Assembly: GCA_017445405.1 (NCBI GenBank)
Contig: JAFSUD010000068.1
Span: 1 to 64,000 of the forward strand
Direction of reading: 5' to 3'
Origin: Synergistaceae bacterium
Lineage (GTDB): Bacteria > Synergistota > Synergistia > Synergistales > Aminobacteriaceae
DNA: 64,000 bases
The position numbers and the translations under genes are program-made. This document shows positions 1 through 9,154 of this stretch, piece after piece. The notes below the pieces were generated by a model. It was not told the origin of the DNA. It worked only from the letters and a program-made list of their open reading frames with translations, and did no database searches. How positions within the stretch are numbered: the first letter of the stretch is position 1; the number at the start of each line of letters is the position of its first letter.

Positions 1-22
1 CCAGACCAGACCAGACCAGACC
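1..22. repeat. CCAGA pentanucleotide tandem repeat at window edge
   Basis: Four copies of CCAGA plus CC open the window. The repeat lies in the same open frame as the following dehydratase gene and would encode PDQTRPD. It may be a genuine short repeat or an assembly-edge artefact. A 7-bp repeat also sits at the opposite end of the window. Confidence 0.8.
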
Positions 23-444
23 GTGATTCATGCCTTGATTGCAGGTATGAAGATTTTTGTGTTGGTCAGGAAGCAGTATTTATCCGCAGCGTAACAGAAG
101 ACATGATGAGAGACTTTCTGAATCTTTCCGGGGACATCAACCCCCTCCACAATGATGAAGAGTTCGCACGAGGCAAAGGTTATCCGTCGCGAGTAGTGTA
201 CGGAATGCTCACGGCTTCGCTGTACTCGTGCCTAGCCGGAGTGTACCTTCCGGGGCGTAACTGCCTCCTTCACAGCGTTCACGCGGACTTCTTGAGGCCT
301 GTGTTCGTGGGGGATGTCCTGACGGTCAGCGGCAAGGTAGCAGAGAAAGTTGACGTGTTCAGGCAGCTCATCATCAAGGCCGTGATTCGGAATCAGGACG
401 GCGTGAAGGTCTCACGAGCACGCATAGAGGCGGGGGTGCTGTAG
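1..444 (+). CDS. MaoC-like (R)-hydratase/dehydratase, 5' partial
   Basis: Hot-dog-fold enoyl hydratase of the MaoC family, expected to dehydrate a 3-hydroxyacyl chain. The diagnostic SGDINPLHNDEEFA segment carries the catalytic Asp and His. The frame is open from the first base of the window and the residues before the first ATG (103) still match the family (VGQEAVFIRSVTEDMM), so the gene most likely begins upstream and the ATG at 103 is internal. No in-frame start lies between 1 and 103. The CLDC residues just before the family match could belong to a linker or an upstream domain. The stop abuts the ATG of the SDR gene, pointing to an operon with SDR, ACP and MBOAT genes. The family call is firm; the substrate is unknown. 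Confidence 0.85.
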   Translation, partial: PDQTRPDRDSCLDCRYEDFCVGQEAVFIRSVTEDMMRDFLNLSGDINPLHNDEEFARGKGYPSRVVYGMLTASLYSCLAGVYLPGRNCLLHSVHADFLRPVFVGDVLTVSGKVAEKVDVFRQLIIKAVIRNQDGVKVSRARIEAGVL

Positions 445-1176
445 ATGTCGAGATACCTGATTCTGGGTGCGTCGTCGGAAGTTGCGCTTGCGTTCATGAA
501 GGCTCATGCATGGAGTGAGGATGATGAAGTGATTGCGCAGTACTTCAGCCACAAAGACGCGTTAGAGGAATTAGCAGGCAGCATTCCCGCAAAGGTCATC
601 ATGAGGCGTGCAGACTTCATGATGGACGAGGGAGTCAGTGAGTTTGTGGAGTTCCTGCGTGAGGAGAAGTTCACTCCGACACACATACTTCACGCACCGG
701 CCTTCCCTGTGAGGAACGCGAGACTCACCGAGCTTGAGTGGGGTGATTTCCGGGCACAGATGATGATTCAGGTGAGGTCATTCTTCGAGGTCATGAGGAC
801 TGTGATTAAGCCGATGAGCAGAGCAGGAGGAGGAAGAGTAGTTGTTGTGCTGTCAGCGTACACTATGAACGTTCCGCCATCTTTCCTGTCTGACTACGTA
901 ACTGCGAAGTATGCATTGATGGGCTTCACTAAGTCTATTGCTGCGGAATATGCGGGCAAGAAGATTCTAGTAAACATGATTTCTCCGTCGATGATGGAGA
1001 CGAAATTTCTCGCAGGAATTTATGAGGGCGTGAGCGAGCACAGCGCGGCGCATAACCCCATGAAGCGCAACGCAAGGCCGGAAGATTCTGCAAGTCTGGT
1101 AGAATATCTGTTATCCGACAGCAACACATTCATCACCGGAGCGAATATCCCTGTAACCGGCGGGGAAGAATATTAA
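445..1176 (+). CDS. SDR family oxidoreductase (FabG-like 3-oxoacyl reductase)
   Basis: A 243-residue short-chain dehydrogenase/reductase. The N-terminal nucleotide-binding motif is GASSEVA, a variant of the classical TGxxxGxG. The active-site Ser lies in VVVVLSAYT, and Tyr/Lys in the YxxxK motif SDYVTAKYAL. The C-terminal stretch ending in FITGANIPVTGG is typical of FabG-like enzymes. It starts directly after the stop of the dehydratase and is followed 12 bases later by an acyl carrier protein gene. With the neighbouring hydratase and ACP this suggests reduction of an ACP-bound 3-ketoacyl chain for a dedicated acyl group. The Rossmann motif is atypical, so NADPH preference is not certain. Confidence 0.88.
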   Translation: MSRYLILGASSEVALAFMKAHAWSEDDEVIAQYFSHKDALEELAGSIPAKVIMRRADFMMDEGVSEFVEFLREEKFTPTHILHAPAFPVRNARLTELEWGDFRAQMMIQVRSFFEVMRTVIKPMSRAGGGRVVVVLSAYTMNVPPSFLSDYVTAKYALMGFTKSIAAEYAGKKILVNMISPSMMETKFLAGIYEGVSEHSAAHNPMKRNARPEDSASLVEYLLSDSNTFITGANIPVTGGEEY

Positions 1177-1188
1177 GGAGGAATTATT

Positions 1189-1434
1189 ATGCGCAATATA
1201 CTTGAAGAACTGCAGCCGATTTTCCATGACGTGTTTGACGATGACTCGATAGTCGTAACCAATGAGACCAATGCGGATATGATAGAGGACTGGGATTCGC
1301 TGTCGCACATTCGGCTTGTGGCGGCAGTAACGAAACATTTTGGCGTGAAGTTCGGACTCGGGGAGCTTCAGGGCCTCAAGAACGTCGGCGAGATGATAGA
1401 GCTGATTCATGAGAAGCTGGGGGACGAAGAGTAA
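1189..1434 (+). CDS. acyl carrier protein
   Basis: Small acidic 81-residue carrier protein. The phosphopantetheine attachment site is the Ser near residue 37 in EDWDSLSHIRLV, the usual DSL motif. A good ribosome site (AAGGAGG) precedes the ATG. Its TAA shares a base with the ATG of the MBOAT gene (1434), so the two are probably translationally coupled. An ACP between FabG/MaoC-type enzymes and a membrane acyltransferase points to a dedicated acyl donor instead of the general fatty-acid ACP. Confidence 0.9.
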   Translation: MRNILEELQPIFHDVFDDDSIVVTNETNADMIEDWDSLSHIRLVAAVTKHFGVKFGLGELQGLKNVGEMIELIHEKLGDEE

Positions 1435-2887
1435 TGCTGTTCAGCTCGTACGGGTTTATATTCCTGTTTGCGCCCATTGCTATTTATGCGTACCTGATGA
1501 TAGGTAATTTTACGGGGGGGGGGTAGCTGCTAATTTCTGTCTGTTGATTGCAAGCCTCGTGTTCTACGCTTTCCAGAGTGTTCAGTGCCTCCCAATACTT
1601 ATCGCAAGCATCGCAGTAAATTACGCAGCAGGTGTGTACATCATCAATCTCAGGGCAGCAGGGCGTGAGAAGTTGTCTCGCTCTGTGATGATTCTCGGGC
1701 TGGTGTTCAATGTTTTGCTGCTGGGGGTCTTCAAGTATGCGGACTTCATCATCGAGACTATAAACCAGTTCGGAGCGGCTTTGCCTCTTCTTCATGTGAT
1801 ACTGCCTCCTGGGATATCATTTTTCACGATTACGGAGATGATATATCTTGTTGATGCCTATCAAGGCGTAACGAAGGACAAGAATCTAGTGAACTACTCA
1901 GTGTTCGTGTCATTTTTCCCGCATATATTAGCCGGGCCGATTTTGTGGCACAAGCCGATTGTGAGGCAGCTCAATGATCCGGAGACTCACCGTGTGAACT
2001 GGGAAAATATCGCGAGGGGATTGACATTGTTCATTCTGGGGATGTCTAAGAAGGTGCTTATTGCCGACCAGCTTTCACATTACGTCGGCGATTGCTTCTC
2101 TCTTCCTGAAAGCCTTACTGTGATTGACGGATTGGCTGCGGCGTTGTTCTACACAGTGCAGCTGTATTTCGACTTCTCGGGCTATAGTGATATGGCTGTG
2201 GGTTTAGGCTGGATGATGAATATTGACCTGCCCGTGAACTTCAACTCTCCATACAAGGCTTACGGAATGATAGATTACTGGAACAGGTGGCATATGTCAT
2301 TGACGCACGCGATAACGAACTATATTTACACGCCAATCTTGATGTTGTTCAAGGAGATAACGTTCGGGAAGGCGATGTTTGCGACGTTTGCGGCGATGGT
2401 GATTGCTGGAGTGTGGCACGGTGCGGGATGGACGTTCGTAATCTTCGGAGCACTGCACGGGCTAGGACTGGTTCTGAATCATGTGTGGAAGAAATATAAG
2501 CTGTGGATGCCGAGACCGCTGGGGTATGTGCTGATGTGGGGGCTGATTCTGACGGCGAATGTGTTTTTCAGGGCGGAGAGCGTGAGTGATGCGGTGAAGG
2601 TGCTTTACGCGATTACAGGAGGGAACGGGTTAATGTGGCCTCAGAAGATTGCGGACTTGTTTATGCGCTTAGGAGTTGCTTTGCCTGTGTGGACTGCCTC
2701 TATTCCCAACAAGAAATTATTGCTTGTTGCTGTGGGGCTGATATTCTTTGCGCCGAATGCCGTTGCTCTGGTCAAGTCCAAGTTCACGAAGCCTAATGTG
2801 TACTGGCTGGCGTATGCAGTTTTTCTGTTCATGATGGCGTTTTCCGAACTGAGAGAGCCTGCGGAATTTGTATACTTCAGATTCTAA
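1434..2887 (+). CDS. MBOAT family O-acyltransferase, frame broken at a G10 tract
   Basis: Multi-pass membrane-bound O-acyltransferase, expected to move an acyl group across the membrane to a surface glycan or lipid. Translation from the ATG at 1434 (MLFSSYGFIFLFAPIAIYAY) matches the family N-terminus but hits TAG right after a run of ten G (1514-1523). The rest of the protein continues in another frame from about 1520 and is intact to 2887 (447 residues counted from an internal TTG at 1544). The family's conserved His region is present as GVWHGAGWTFVIFGALHG. Eight or eleven G would restore one continuous protein, so this is either a phase-variable gene in the OFF state, a sequencing error in the homopolymer, or a fresh pseudogene. 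An SGNH-like partner follows after 15 bases. Confidence 0.85.
1514..1523 (+). repeat. G10 homopolymer tract inside the MBOAT gene
   Basis: Ten consecutive G, about 27 codons into the acyltransferase gene. In the form seen here it puts TAG in frame. Its flanks (TAGGTAATT upstream, TAG and TAATTT downstream) closely resemble those of the second G10 tract at 31878-31887. Confidence 0.95.
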
Positions 2888-2902
2888 TGGGAGGATAAAT
2901 AC

Positions 2903-3871
2903 ATGAATCCATTCAAGAAATACTGCATCAGTTTCGTAATCTTGTCTGCGTTGTGCCTGATGGTGATTCATCCTGTGCTGTTTTATGCGAGCCTAGGAGT
3001 TGAGGATGCGCCCGGCCGGACTATAGATAACTGGTTCAGAATTAAGGAAGCTCACGCAAATAGTGCTTCAGGAAGAAAGCTGTTCGTTCTCAGTTGTTCG
3101 ACGGCATTATACGCAGCAGATACGTCTATGATGGAGCGCGAGCTTGGCATAACGTCAGTCAACTTTGCGACGACAATATCACTGCGAAAATACATGTTTG
3201 ACCGCATCAGGACATCACTAAGGAGCGGAGATATTGTGCTTATGCCGCTTGAGTATCACCTCTACAAAGACCGTCCCCTTGAGGATGAAATCTATGTGTA
3301 TATTCTTGAGTACGACCCTGAATATTTCGGGAGGCTGCCTTTCTCAGAGAAGATAAATTGTGTGTACGGTGTCAAGACATCATTTCTGCTCAAGAGAATT
3401 ATTGCACGAAGTATCAGGAATGAATACGGTGATGACGGTTCCAGCTTCCTCATCAGCAAGCACCTTAACGTCAACGGCGACCTTACGAGCAATACCTACG
3501 AAACTATGCGCTACAGAGAGCCTACTGTTACGCCGCAGCAGTGTTTCACTAATGATGACGTACCGGGCAAGGAGATGGGGCGAAGCATAAGTGAGTTCGT
3601 AGAATACTGCAGGAAGTCAAACATAAAGCTATATGCTACTTGGCCGCCGCTGTATCCTGTTACCGGCAAGAAGGATTTTTACGGACATGATGCGGAAGTT
3701 GCAAGAAACATCAAAGCATTCTGGGAAGCTAACGGAGTTGCAGTGCTTGGAGATTACCGAGATGCATTCTTTGAGGCGGAAGACTGCTACAACGAAGCGA
3801 GCCACCTTAACGACCGGGCCAAACCACGATACACTCGGCATCTAATCGACCTCATCAAGCCCTACATCTAG
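2903..3871 (+). CDS. MBOAT-associated SGNH-hydrolase-like protein
   Basis: A 322-residue protein with one N-terminal signal anchor (residues about 6-30), so probably a periplasmic or extracytoplasmic domain. The LFVLSCSTALYAAD segment sits where SGNH/DltD/AlgX-type proteins carry the nucleophile block, with SCS in place of the usual GxS. The C-terminal DCYNEASHLND resembles the family's Asp-His block (D..HLN). Proteins of this kind normally lie next to MBOAT genes and work with them in O-acylation of exported polysaccharide. The ribosome site GGGAGG precedes the ATG. The overall family call is an inference from motif layout and context; catalytic competence is uncertain because the first block is altered. 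Confidence 0.6.
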   Translation: MNPFKKYCISFVILSALCLMVIHPVLFYASLGVEDAPGRTIDNWFRIKEAHANSASGRKLFVLSCSTALYAADTSMMERELGITSVNFATTISLRKYMFDRIRTSLRSGDIVLMPLEYHLYKDRPLEDEIYVYILEYDPEYFGRLPFSEKINCVYGVKTSFLLKRIIARSIRNEYGDDGSSFLISKHLNVNGDLTSNTYETMRYREPTVTPQQCFTNDDVPGKEMGRSISEFVEYCRKSNIKLYATWPPLYPVTGKKDFYGHDAEVARNIKAFWEANGVAVLGDYRDAFFEAEDCYNEASHLNDRAKPRYTRHLIDLIKPYI

Positions 3872-3879
3872 ACACAAAT

Positions 3880-3906
3880 ACTCCCGGCCACACCACAACC
3901 GGGAGT
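3880..3906. terminator. hairpin between convergent genes
   Basis: ACTCCCGG and CCGGGAGT form an 8-bp stem around an 11-base loop between the convergent SGNH-like and purL genes. The T-runs are weak on both sides, so termination efficiency is uncertain. Confidence 0.6.
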
Positions 3907-3917
3907 CGTTATCATCC

Positions 3918-6900
3918 TCACACTTTCCTGAAATACTCGCACGCTCCCCCGAAAAATCTCAGGTCATATTTTCCCGGCACATTCACGTACAGCCCTTCGC
4001 CCACACGTTCAGCATGTCCCATTCTGCCGAGTATTCTTCCGTCCGGAGAAGTCAGGCACTCCACAGCATACATCGACCCTGAAGGATTATCACTAATCCT
4101 CATCGACACATTCCCCTCAACGTCAGCGTATTGCCCTGCAACTTGGCCGTCCTTCATGAGCTGCGTGAACATCTTCTCGCTGCACACGAATCTTCCCTCG
4201 CCGTGAGAAATAGGCATCGACAGCACATCTCCCACCTCATACTTCCTGAGCCACGGCGAATTATTAGTGATTACACGTGAGCGAATTATCCGTGATTGAT
4301 GACGTCCTATCGCGTTAAACGTCAGCGTCGCCTCCAGCTCCTCAGGCTCGCATATCCTCCCGAACGGCAATAACCCAGTCTTCACAAGTGCTTGGAATCC
4401 GTTGCATATCCCGCACACTAAACCTTCACGGTTATTCAGCAAGTCCTCGAGAGCTTCGCGCACCACTGGACTCCGCAGGAATATCGCGATGAACTTTCCG
4501 CTCCCGTCAGGCTCGTCTCCGCTCGAGAATCCTCCCGGCAGCACCAGCGCATTAGACTTCCTCAGCAACGCCGCAAACTCCTCCGCAGACTCGCGCATCA
4601 GCCCGGGAGTCAGAGTCCTCACAACAAACACTTCTGCCTTGCCTCCGACTCTCTCGATCGCTCTCGCAGTCTCGTACTCGCAGTTCGTGCCCGGGAACAC
4701 AGGGATCACGAATCTAGGAGTCATCACCGCAGGCAGAGAGTACTTCACGCACGGCAGCTCATACTTCACCTTTACGTCAGGAATCTTCACGCTGATTTCT
4801 GCATCAACAGGGAAGACCTTTGCGAGCGGTGAATCATAAATCTTCATGCATTCATCAAGAGCAAATCTCTCACTGCCAATGATAATTTCAGGATTCTCAA
4901 TCACCAATCCTGCGCATTCGGGCAAGCCCTCAGAATCCGTAACCTCAACAATGAATCTCCCTCTGCGTTCGTCATCCGGCACGTCTCCCGTGAACTCAAA
5001 GCCTAAGTTGTTACCTATGCACATCCTGAAGACCTGAGCCTTCACTCCTCCAGTGCCTACGGCAGCACACGCTAGCAATTTTCCTTCTGAGTTGAGCTTC
5101 TCAATCTGCGCAAAGATTCTCAGGAGAGAGTCCTTCTCTGGCAGTCCGTGAGAGTCGTACTCTGGCGACAGCATCACAACGTGTGAGCCTGCACGCTTAA
5201 ACTCCGGCGATACTACCCTCTTCACGTCAGCAACACTCACCGCAAATGATATTAGGGTGGGAGGCACATCGAGGCGTTCTCCGTTCTGAGTCGTGAACGA
5301 TCCGCTCATAGAGTCCTTACCGCCGATAGCTGCGACTCCGAAGTCTAGCTGTGCCTTCAGTGCTCCGAGTAATGCTCCGAACGGCAGACCCCATCTCACA
5401 GAATCATGCTCTGGCTTGCCGAAGTACTCCTGCAACGTCAGCCAGCATTTACGTAAATTCCCTCCAGCCGCAATAATCTTGCACAGCGACTCCACAACAG
5501 CACAGTATGCTCCGTCAAATGTCGACGCTTCCGAAATGTACGGGTCGAATCCCCACGACATCAGCGAGCACGTCCCGCCTTCTGCACCGGGAATCTTGGC
5601 CGCCATGACCTGAGCCGGAGTCCGCTGGTACTTGCCTCCGAACGGCATTAACACGCTGTGCGCTCCAACGGTAGAGTCGAATCTCTCGGCGAGTCCCTGT
5701 CTCGAGCACGCATTCAGACTCCCGAGAACGTCAGGGAATTTCTGTGCGTGTGAATGTGAGGCTGACGACGCTTTAACGGTTACGTCAATGTGCCTCGATG
5801 CTCCGTTGCTGTCGATGAAATCGCGCGACAAGTTCACTATCTCCTTACCTCTCCACTTCATGCGCATGCGTCCCGAGTTATTCACCCGCGCAATCACTGT
5901 AGCCTCGACGTTCTCGGCAAGAGCAAGAGCTTTCACAGCGTCAACGTCCTCACTGCCAACGACGACAGCCATTCTCTCCTGAGACTCGCTAACCGCAATT
6001 TCTGTCCCGTCGAGTCCGGCATACTTTAGAGGCACAGCGTCAAGGTCAATGTCTAAGCCGTCTGCAAGCTCGCCGACTGCAACACTTACTCCTCCAGCTC
6101 CGAAGTCGTTGCATTTCTTGATGAGGCGTGAAAATTCAGGATTGCGGAATAATCTTTGCAGCTTGCGTTCCTCCGGAGCGTTGCCCTTCTGGACTTCTGC
6201 ACCGCACGTGTCAAGTGAACTTGCCGTGTGTGAGACTGATGAACCCGTTGCGCCTCCGATGCCGTCTCGTCCTGTGCGTCCCCCGAGAAGGAGAACTGCA
6301 TCACCGGGAGCCGGAGTCTCGCGGATAACGTTTGTTTCAGGAACAGCAGCTATGACTGCTCCGACCTCGAGTCTCTTTGCCGTGTAGCCGGGATGATATA
6401 TCTCATCAACTAGCCCGGTAGGAAGGCCTATTTGGTTACCGTAGGAGCTGTAGCCTTGTGCTGCCTTCGTGATGATCGTTCGCTGTGGGAGCTTGCCGGG
6501 TATTGCAGGACGTGATGGGTCTGATGCTCCGGTGATGCGCATTGCCTGATACACGTATGCTCGGCCTGACAGAGGGTCCCGGATTGCTCCGCCTATGCAT
6601 GTCGCTGCTCCTCCGAAAGGCTCGATCTCGGTCGGGTGATTGTGGGTCTCATTCTTGAAGAGCAGCAGCCATTTTTCGCCGTCAAGATTCATTCTCACTG
6701 TGCAGGCGTTGTTCTCATCAGAGATGACGAGGTCAGGCAGGAGGCCTTTAGCATGAAGATACTTTGCGCCTATCGTGGCAATGTCCATTAACGTTATTGG
6801 CTTGTCTTCCCGGCCAAGCTCCTTACGCAGGGACAAGTACACATCGTATGCTGCCCTGACTCTCCCGTCGTGAATCTCTGCTCCGTCTATGTGAGTCAAG

Positions 6901-7538
6901 AACGTCGTGTGTCGGCAGTGATCCGACCAGTAAGTATCGAGCACCTTAATTTCTGTCTGAGTCGGCTGTCTGCCCTCTGACGCAAAATATTTCCTGATGC
7001 AATCCAGATCTTCAGGACTCATTGCCAAGCCGTGAAGTGATGAATAGTCCTGCACTGTCTTCACATCTTCAGGCAGGGAGTAGTTCATGCCGAGCGACGA
7101 GTATTCTGCGAGCTGTGCCTCTCTGGACTCTACGGGGTTGATGAAGAACTTGCGGAGTGCTTCAGGATTAGTGATAGTTCCCTGAAACAGATATACCCTT
7201 GCTGTGCGGACTATGGGGCGCGTTCCTGTGAGGAGCATTATGCATTGCTCGGCAGCGTCGGCTCTCTGGTCGTACTGCCCGGGCAGATATTCAACCGCAA
7301 GAACGTAATCTGCATCATTGGGAAGAGAGGTGCTCACTATGTCGGTGAACGGCTCGGCAAAGACTGAATCTCTGCACATACTTAGCTGCTCATCTGTGAG
7401 TCCCTGAACGTCATAGCGGTTATAGATAGTTATGCGTGTGATTTGCTCAAGGCCTGATATGTTCCTGAGTTCCTGAAGTAATGACAATGCTTCGGGATTA
7501 TGTTTATCTTTTCTTGACGTGAATAGTCTGTGAACCAA
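3918..7538 (-). CDS. purL: phosphoribosylformylglycinamidine synthase, single-chain PurL
   Basis: Large glutamine-dependent FGAM synthase that converts FGAR to FGAM in purine synthesis. One chain carries an N-terminal PurS-like part, the ATP-binding synthase core (DTYWSDHCRHTTF and the FKNETHNHPTEIEPFGGAAT region) and a C-terminal glutaminase with PVFPGTNCEYE, a nucleophile Cys in GICNGFQAL and SHGEGRF. The open frame extends to 7577, but a TTG at 7538 is preferred. It follows AGGAGG at good spacing, gives the family's usual MV-R start, and leaves a TATAAT on the minus strand at 7565-7560 upstream of it. The predicted length is about 1206 residues. It lies 12 kb from the other pur genes and on the opposite strand. 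Confidence 0.95.
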   Translation of the reverse strand: MVHRLFTSRKDKHNPEALSLLQELRNISGLEQITRITIYNRYDVQGLTDEQLSMCRDSVFAEPFTDIVSTSLPNDADYVLAVEYLPGQYDQRADAAEQCIMLLTGTRPIVRTARVYLFQGTITNPEALRKFFINPVESREAQLAEYSSLGMNYSLPEDVKTVQDYSSLHGLAMSPEDLDCIRKYFASEGRQPTQTEIKVLDTYWSDHCRHTTFLTHIDGAEIHDGRVRAAYDVYLSLRKELGREDKPITLMDIATIGAKYLHAKGLLPDLVISDENNACTVRMNLDGEKWLLLFKNETHNHPTEIEPFGGAATCIGGAIRDPLSGRAYVYQAMRITGASDPSRPAIPGKLPQRTIITKAAQGYSSYGNQIGLPTGLVDEIYHPGYTAKRLEVGAVIAAVPETNVIRETPAPGDAVLLLGGRTGRDGIGGATGSSVSHTASSLDTCGAEVQKGNAPEERKLQRLFRNPEFSRLIKKCNDFGAGGVSVAVGELADGLDIDLDAVPLKYAGLDGTEIAVSESQERMAVVVGSEDVDAVKALALAENVEATVIARVNNSGRMRMKWRGKEIVNLSRDFIDSNGASRHIDVTVKASSASHSHAQKFPDVLGSLNACSRQGLAERFDSTVGAHSVLMPFGGKYQRTPAQVMAAKIPGAEGGTCSLMSWGFDPYISEASTFDGAYCAVVESLCKIIAAGGNLRKCWLTLQEYFGKPEHDSVRWGLPFGALLGALKAQLDFGVAAIGGKDSMSGSFTTQNGERLDVPPTLISFAVSVADVKRVVSPEFKRAGSHVVMLSPEYDSHGLPEKDSLLRIFAQIEKLNSEGKLLACAAVGTGGVKAQVFRMCIGNNLGFEFTGDVPDDERRGRFIVEVTDSEGLPECAGLVIENPEIIIGSERFALDECMKIYDSPLAKVFPVDAEISVKIPDVKVKYELPCVKYSLPAVMTPRFVIPVFPGTNCEYETARAIERVGGKAEVFVVRTLTPGLMRESAEEFAALLRKSNALVLPGGFSSGDEPDGSGKFIAIFLRSPVVREALEDLLNNREGLVCGICNGFQALVKTGLLPFGRICEPEELEATLTFNAIGRHQSRIIRSRVITNNSPWLRKYEVGDVLSMPISHGEGRFVCSEKMFTQLMKDGQVAGQYADVEGNVSMRISDNPSGSMYAVECLTSPDGRILGRMGHAERVGEGLYVNVPGKYDLRFFGGACEYFRKV

Positions 7539-7559
7539 ATTTATTATGCCTCCTGATTC

Positions 7560-7565
7560 ATTATA
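7560..7565 (-). promoter_or_regulatory. candidate -10 box for purL
   Basis: A perfect TATAAT on the minus strand about 20 bases upstream of the preferred TTG start. The -35 region is weak (TGTCAT at plausible spacing). It would give a very short leader with AGGAGG close to the 5' end. Confidence 0.45.
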
Positions 7566-7643
7566 TTGTGAATGCATATATTATGACATGTAGGCTATAA
7601 TGACAGTAATTTATTTACTTACCATCTAAAGGAGAGATTAACT

Positions 7644-8926
7644 GTGAGAACTGTACTTTACAGGACAAGAAAAATGTCGGCACTCCTCAAAATATCGATA
7701 GGCTTCTTGCTGGGAATACTATTCGGCTTCGTTGCTGCACCTATGCTCCCTTATTCTACGGTGCTCAGCAATCACATAATGCCCTTCCTTGAACTCAGCG
7801 GGAAAATTTTTCTCAGGCTTCTGACAATGATTATAGTTCCGCTTGTTTTCTCTTCATTAATTTCTGCCGTTGCGTCAATAGGCGATACCCGGAAACTCGG
7901 ACGCATAGGCGTAAAAACAGTTGCCTTCTACTTGATTACTACATTAATAGCTGTCTCTGTAGGGCTTCTCTGCGCACATATCTTCAGGCCCGGCACAAGC
8001 ATAAATGTTCCTACAACGCTTCATGAATACTCAGCAGCTCCTAAGCCTATAAGAGATATGATTCTGGACATATTCCCCAGCAATCCTATAGCTTCAATGG
8101 TTCATGCTGATATGCTGCAGATTATAGTGTTCGCTGTGTTCTGCGGGATAGCATGTATTTTCTCAGGAGATACCGGCCAGAAAGTTGCGGCACTCTTTGA
8201 GAAGTTAGCTGAGATAATGCAGTCAGTTACCCGTATAGTGATGTGGTTTGCGCCCTACGGAGTGTTTGCCTTGATTGCTACTTCGGCAGCAGATTTCGGT
8301 CTCACATTGATTGCTCCGTTCATTAAGATTATTGCTGCTGTCTATTCAGGCTGCATTATTCACGCATTGCTTGTGTATTCATTGATAATAGTTCTCTTCT
8401 GCAGAAGGTCTCCGCTCTGGTTCTTCAGGGGGATACAGGAGGCAGCAATAACAGCATTTGTTACGCGCTCAAGCTCTGTTACCCTGCCTGTAACGATTGA
8501 CAACGTGAGGGGAAATTTCGGGGTATCACGTGAGCTGACATCGTTTGTTCTGCCGTTAGGTGCGACTGTGAACATGGACGGAACAGCAATTTATCAGGTA
8601 GTTGCTGCTATGTTTGTGGCGAGGGCGTTTAATGTGCCGATAACGTTTAGTCTTCAGGCAAGTATATTTACTGCAGCAGCTATTGCGTCAGTCGGAGCAG
8701 CCGGGATACCTAATGCAGGATTGATAATGCTGACGATGGTTCTGACGAGTGCGGGGCTTCCTGTTGAGGGAGTTGGACTTATTGCCGGAATAGATGTGAT
8801 TCTGAGTTCACCGCGAACTATGGTGAACGTGATGGGGGATGCTGCGGTATGTGTTGCTGTAGCTGCCAGTGAGGGAGAGAATTTGACGGCGAATAATTCG
8901 CGTGGTAGAATGCCCGCTATGAATTA

Positions 8927-8936
<10 letters not shown>
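7644..8936 (+). CDS. dicarboxylate/amino acid:cation symporter (SDF family)
   Basis: A 430-residue sodium- or proton-coupled symporter of the GltP/DctA family in the cytoplasmic membrane. The serine-rich re-entrant segment is TRSSSVTLPVT, and the substrate/cation region is NMDGTAIYQV followed by ASVGAAGIPNAG and SSPRTMVNVMGD. In the last block the Asp normally found before RT is replaced by Ser-Ser-Pro, which could alter substrate choice between glutamate, aspartate and dicarboxylates. It starts at GTG behind GGAG with 9-base spacing. The TAG stop lies inside the 5' end of the tRNA-Pro gene. It is the only gene in its unit. Confidence 0.92.
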
Positions 8937-9006
<70 letters not shown>

Positions 9007-9028
9007 AACAAAACAGAGAACGACAGAG

Positions 9029-9057
9029 CCGGAGAGAATGAACACTCCGGTTTTTTT
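9029..9057 (+). terminator. Rho-independent terminator after tRNA-Pro
   Basis: CCGGAG/CCTCCG-type stem (CCGGAG ... CTCCGG) with a 10-base loop followed by seven T. Confidence 0.88.
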
Positions 9058-9103
9058 GTGTGTAAGTAAAACAGCTAATTTGCTGTGGTGCATCAAAACA
9101 CGA

Positions 9104-9138
9104 CAATAAATAATGCCGTCCCGACGAGGCAGGACGAC
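9104..9138 (-). terminator. terminator after hflC
   Basis: Minus-strand 9-bp hairpin GTCGTCCTG/CGGGACGGC followed by the T-rich ATTATTTATT. Confidence 0.7.
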
Positions 9139-9154
9139 TATATGATGTCATAAA

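Noticed and set aside
1544-1600. TTG at 1544 as the true start of the MBOAT gene
   Set aside because: Translation from ATG 1434 gives the conserved family N-terminus and is coupled to the ACP gene; starting at 1544 would lose the first membrane helix and has no ribosome site.
7539-7577. ATG at 7577 as the purL start
   Set aside because: It places the ribosome site and a perfect -10 box inside the gene; the TTG at 7538 fits the family N-terminus.
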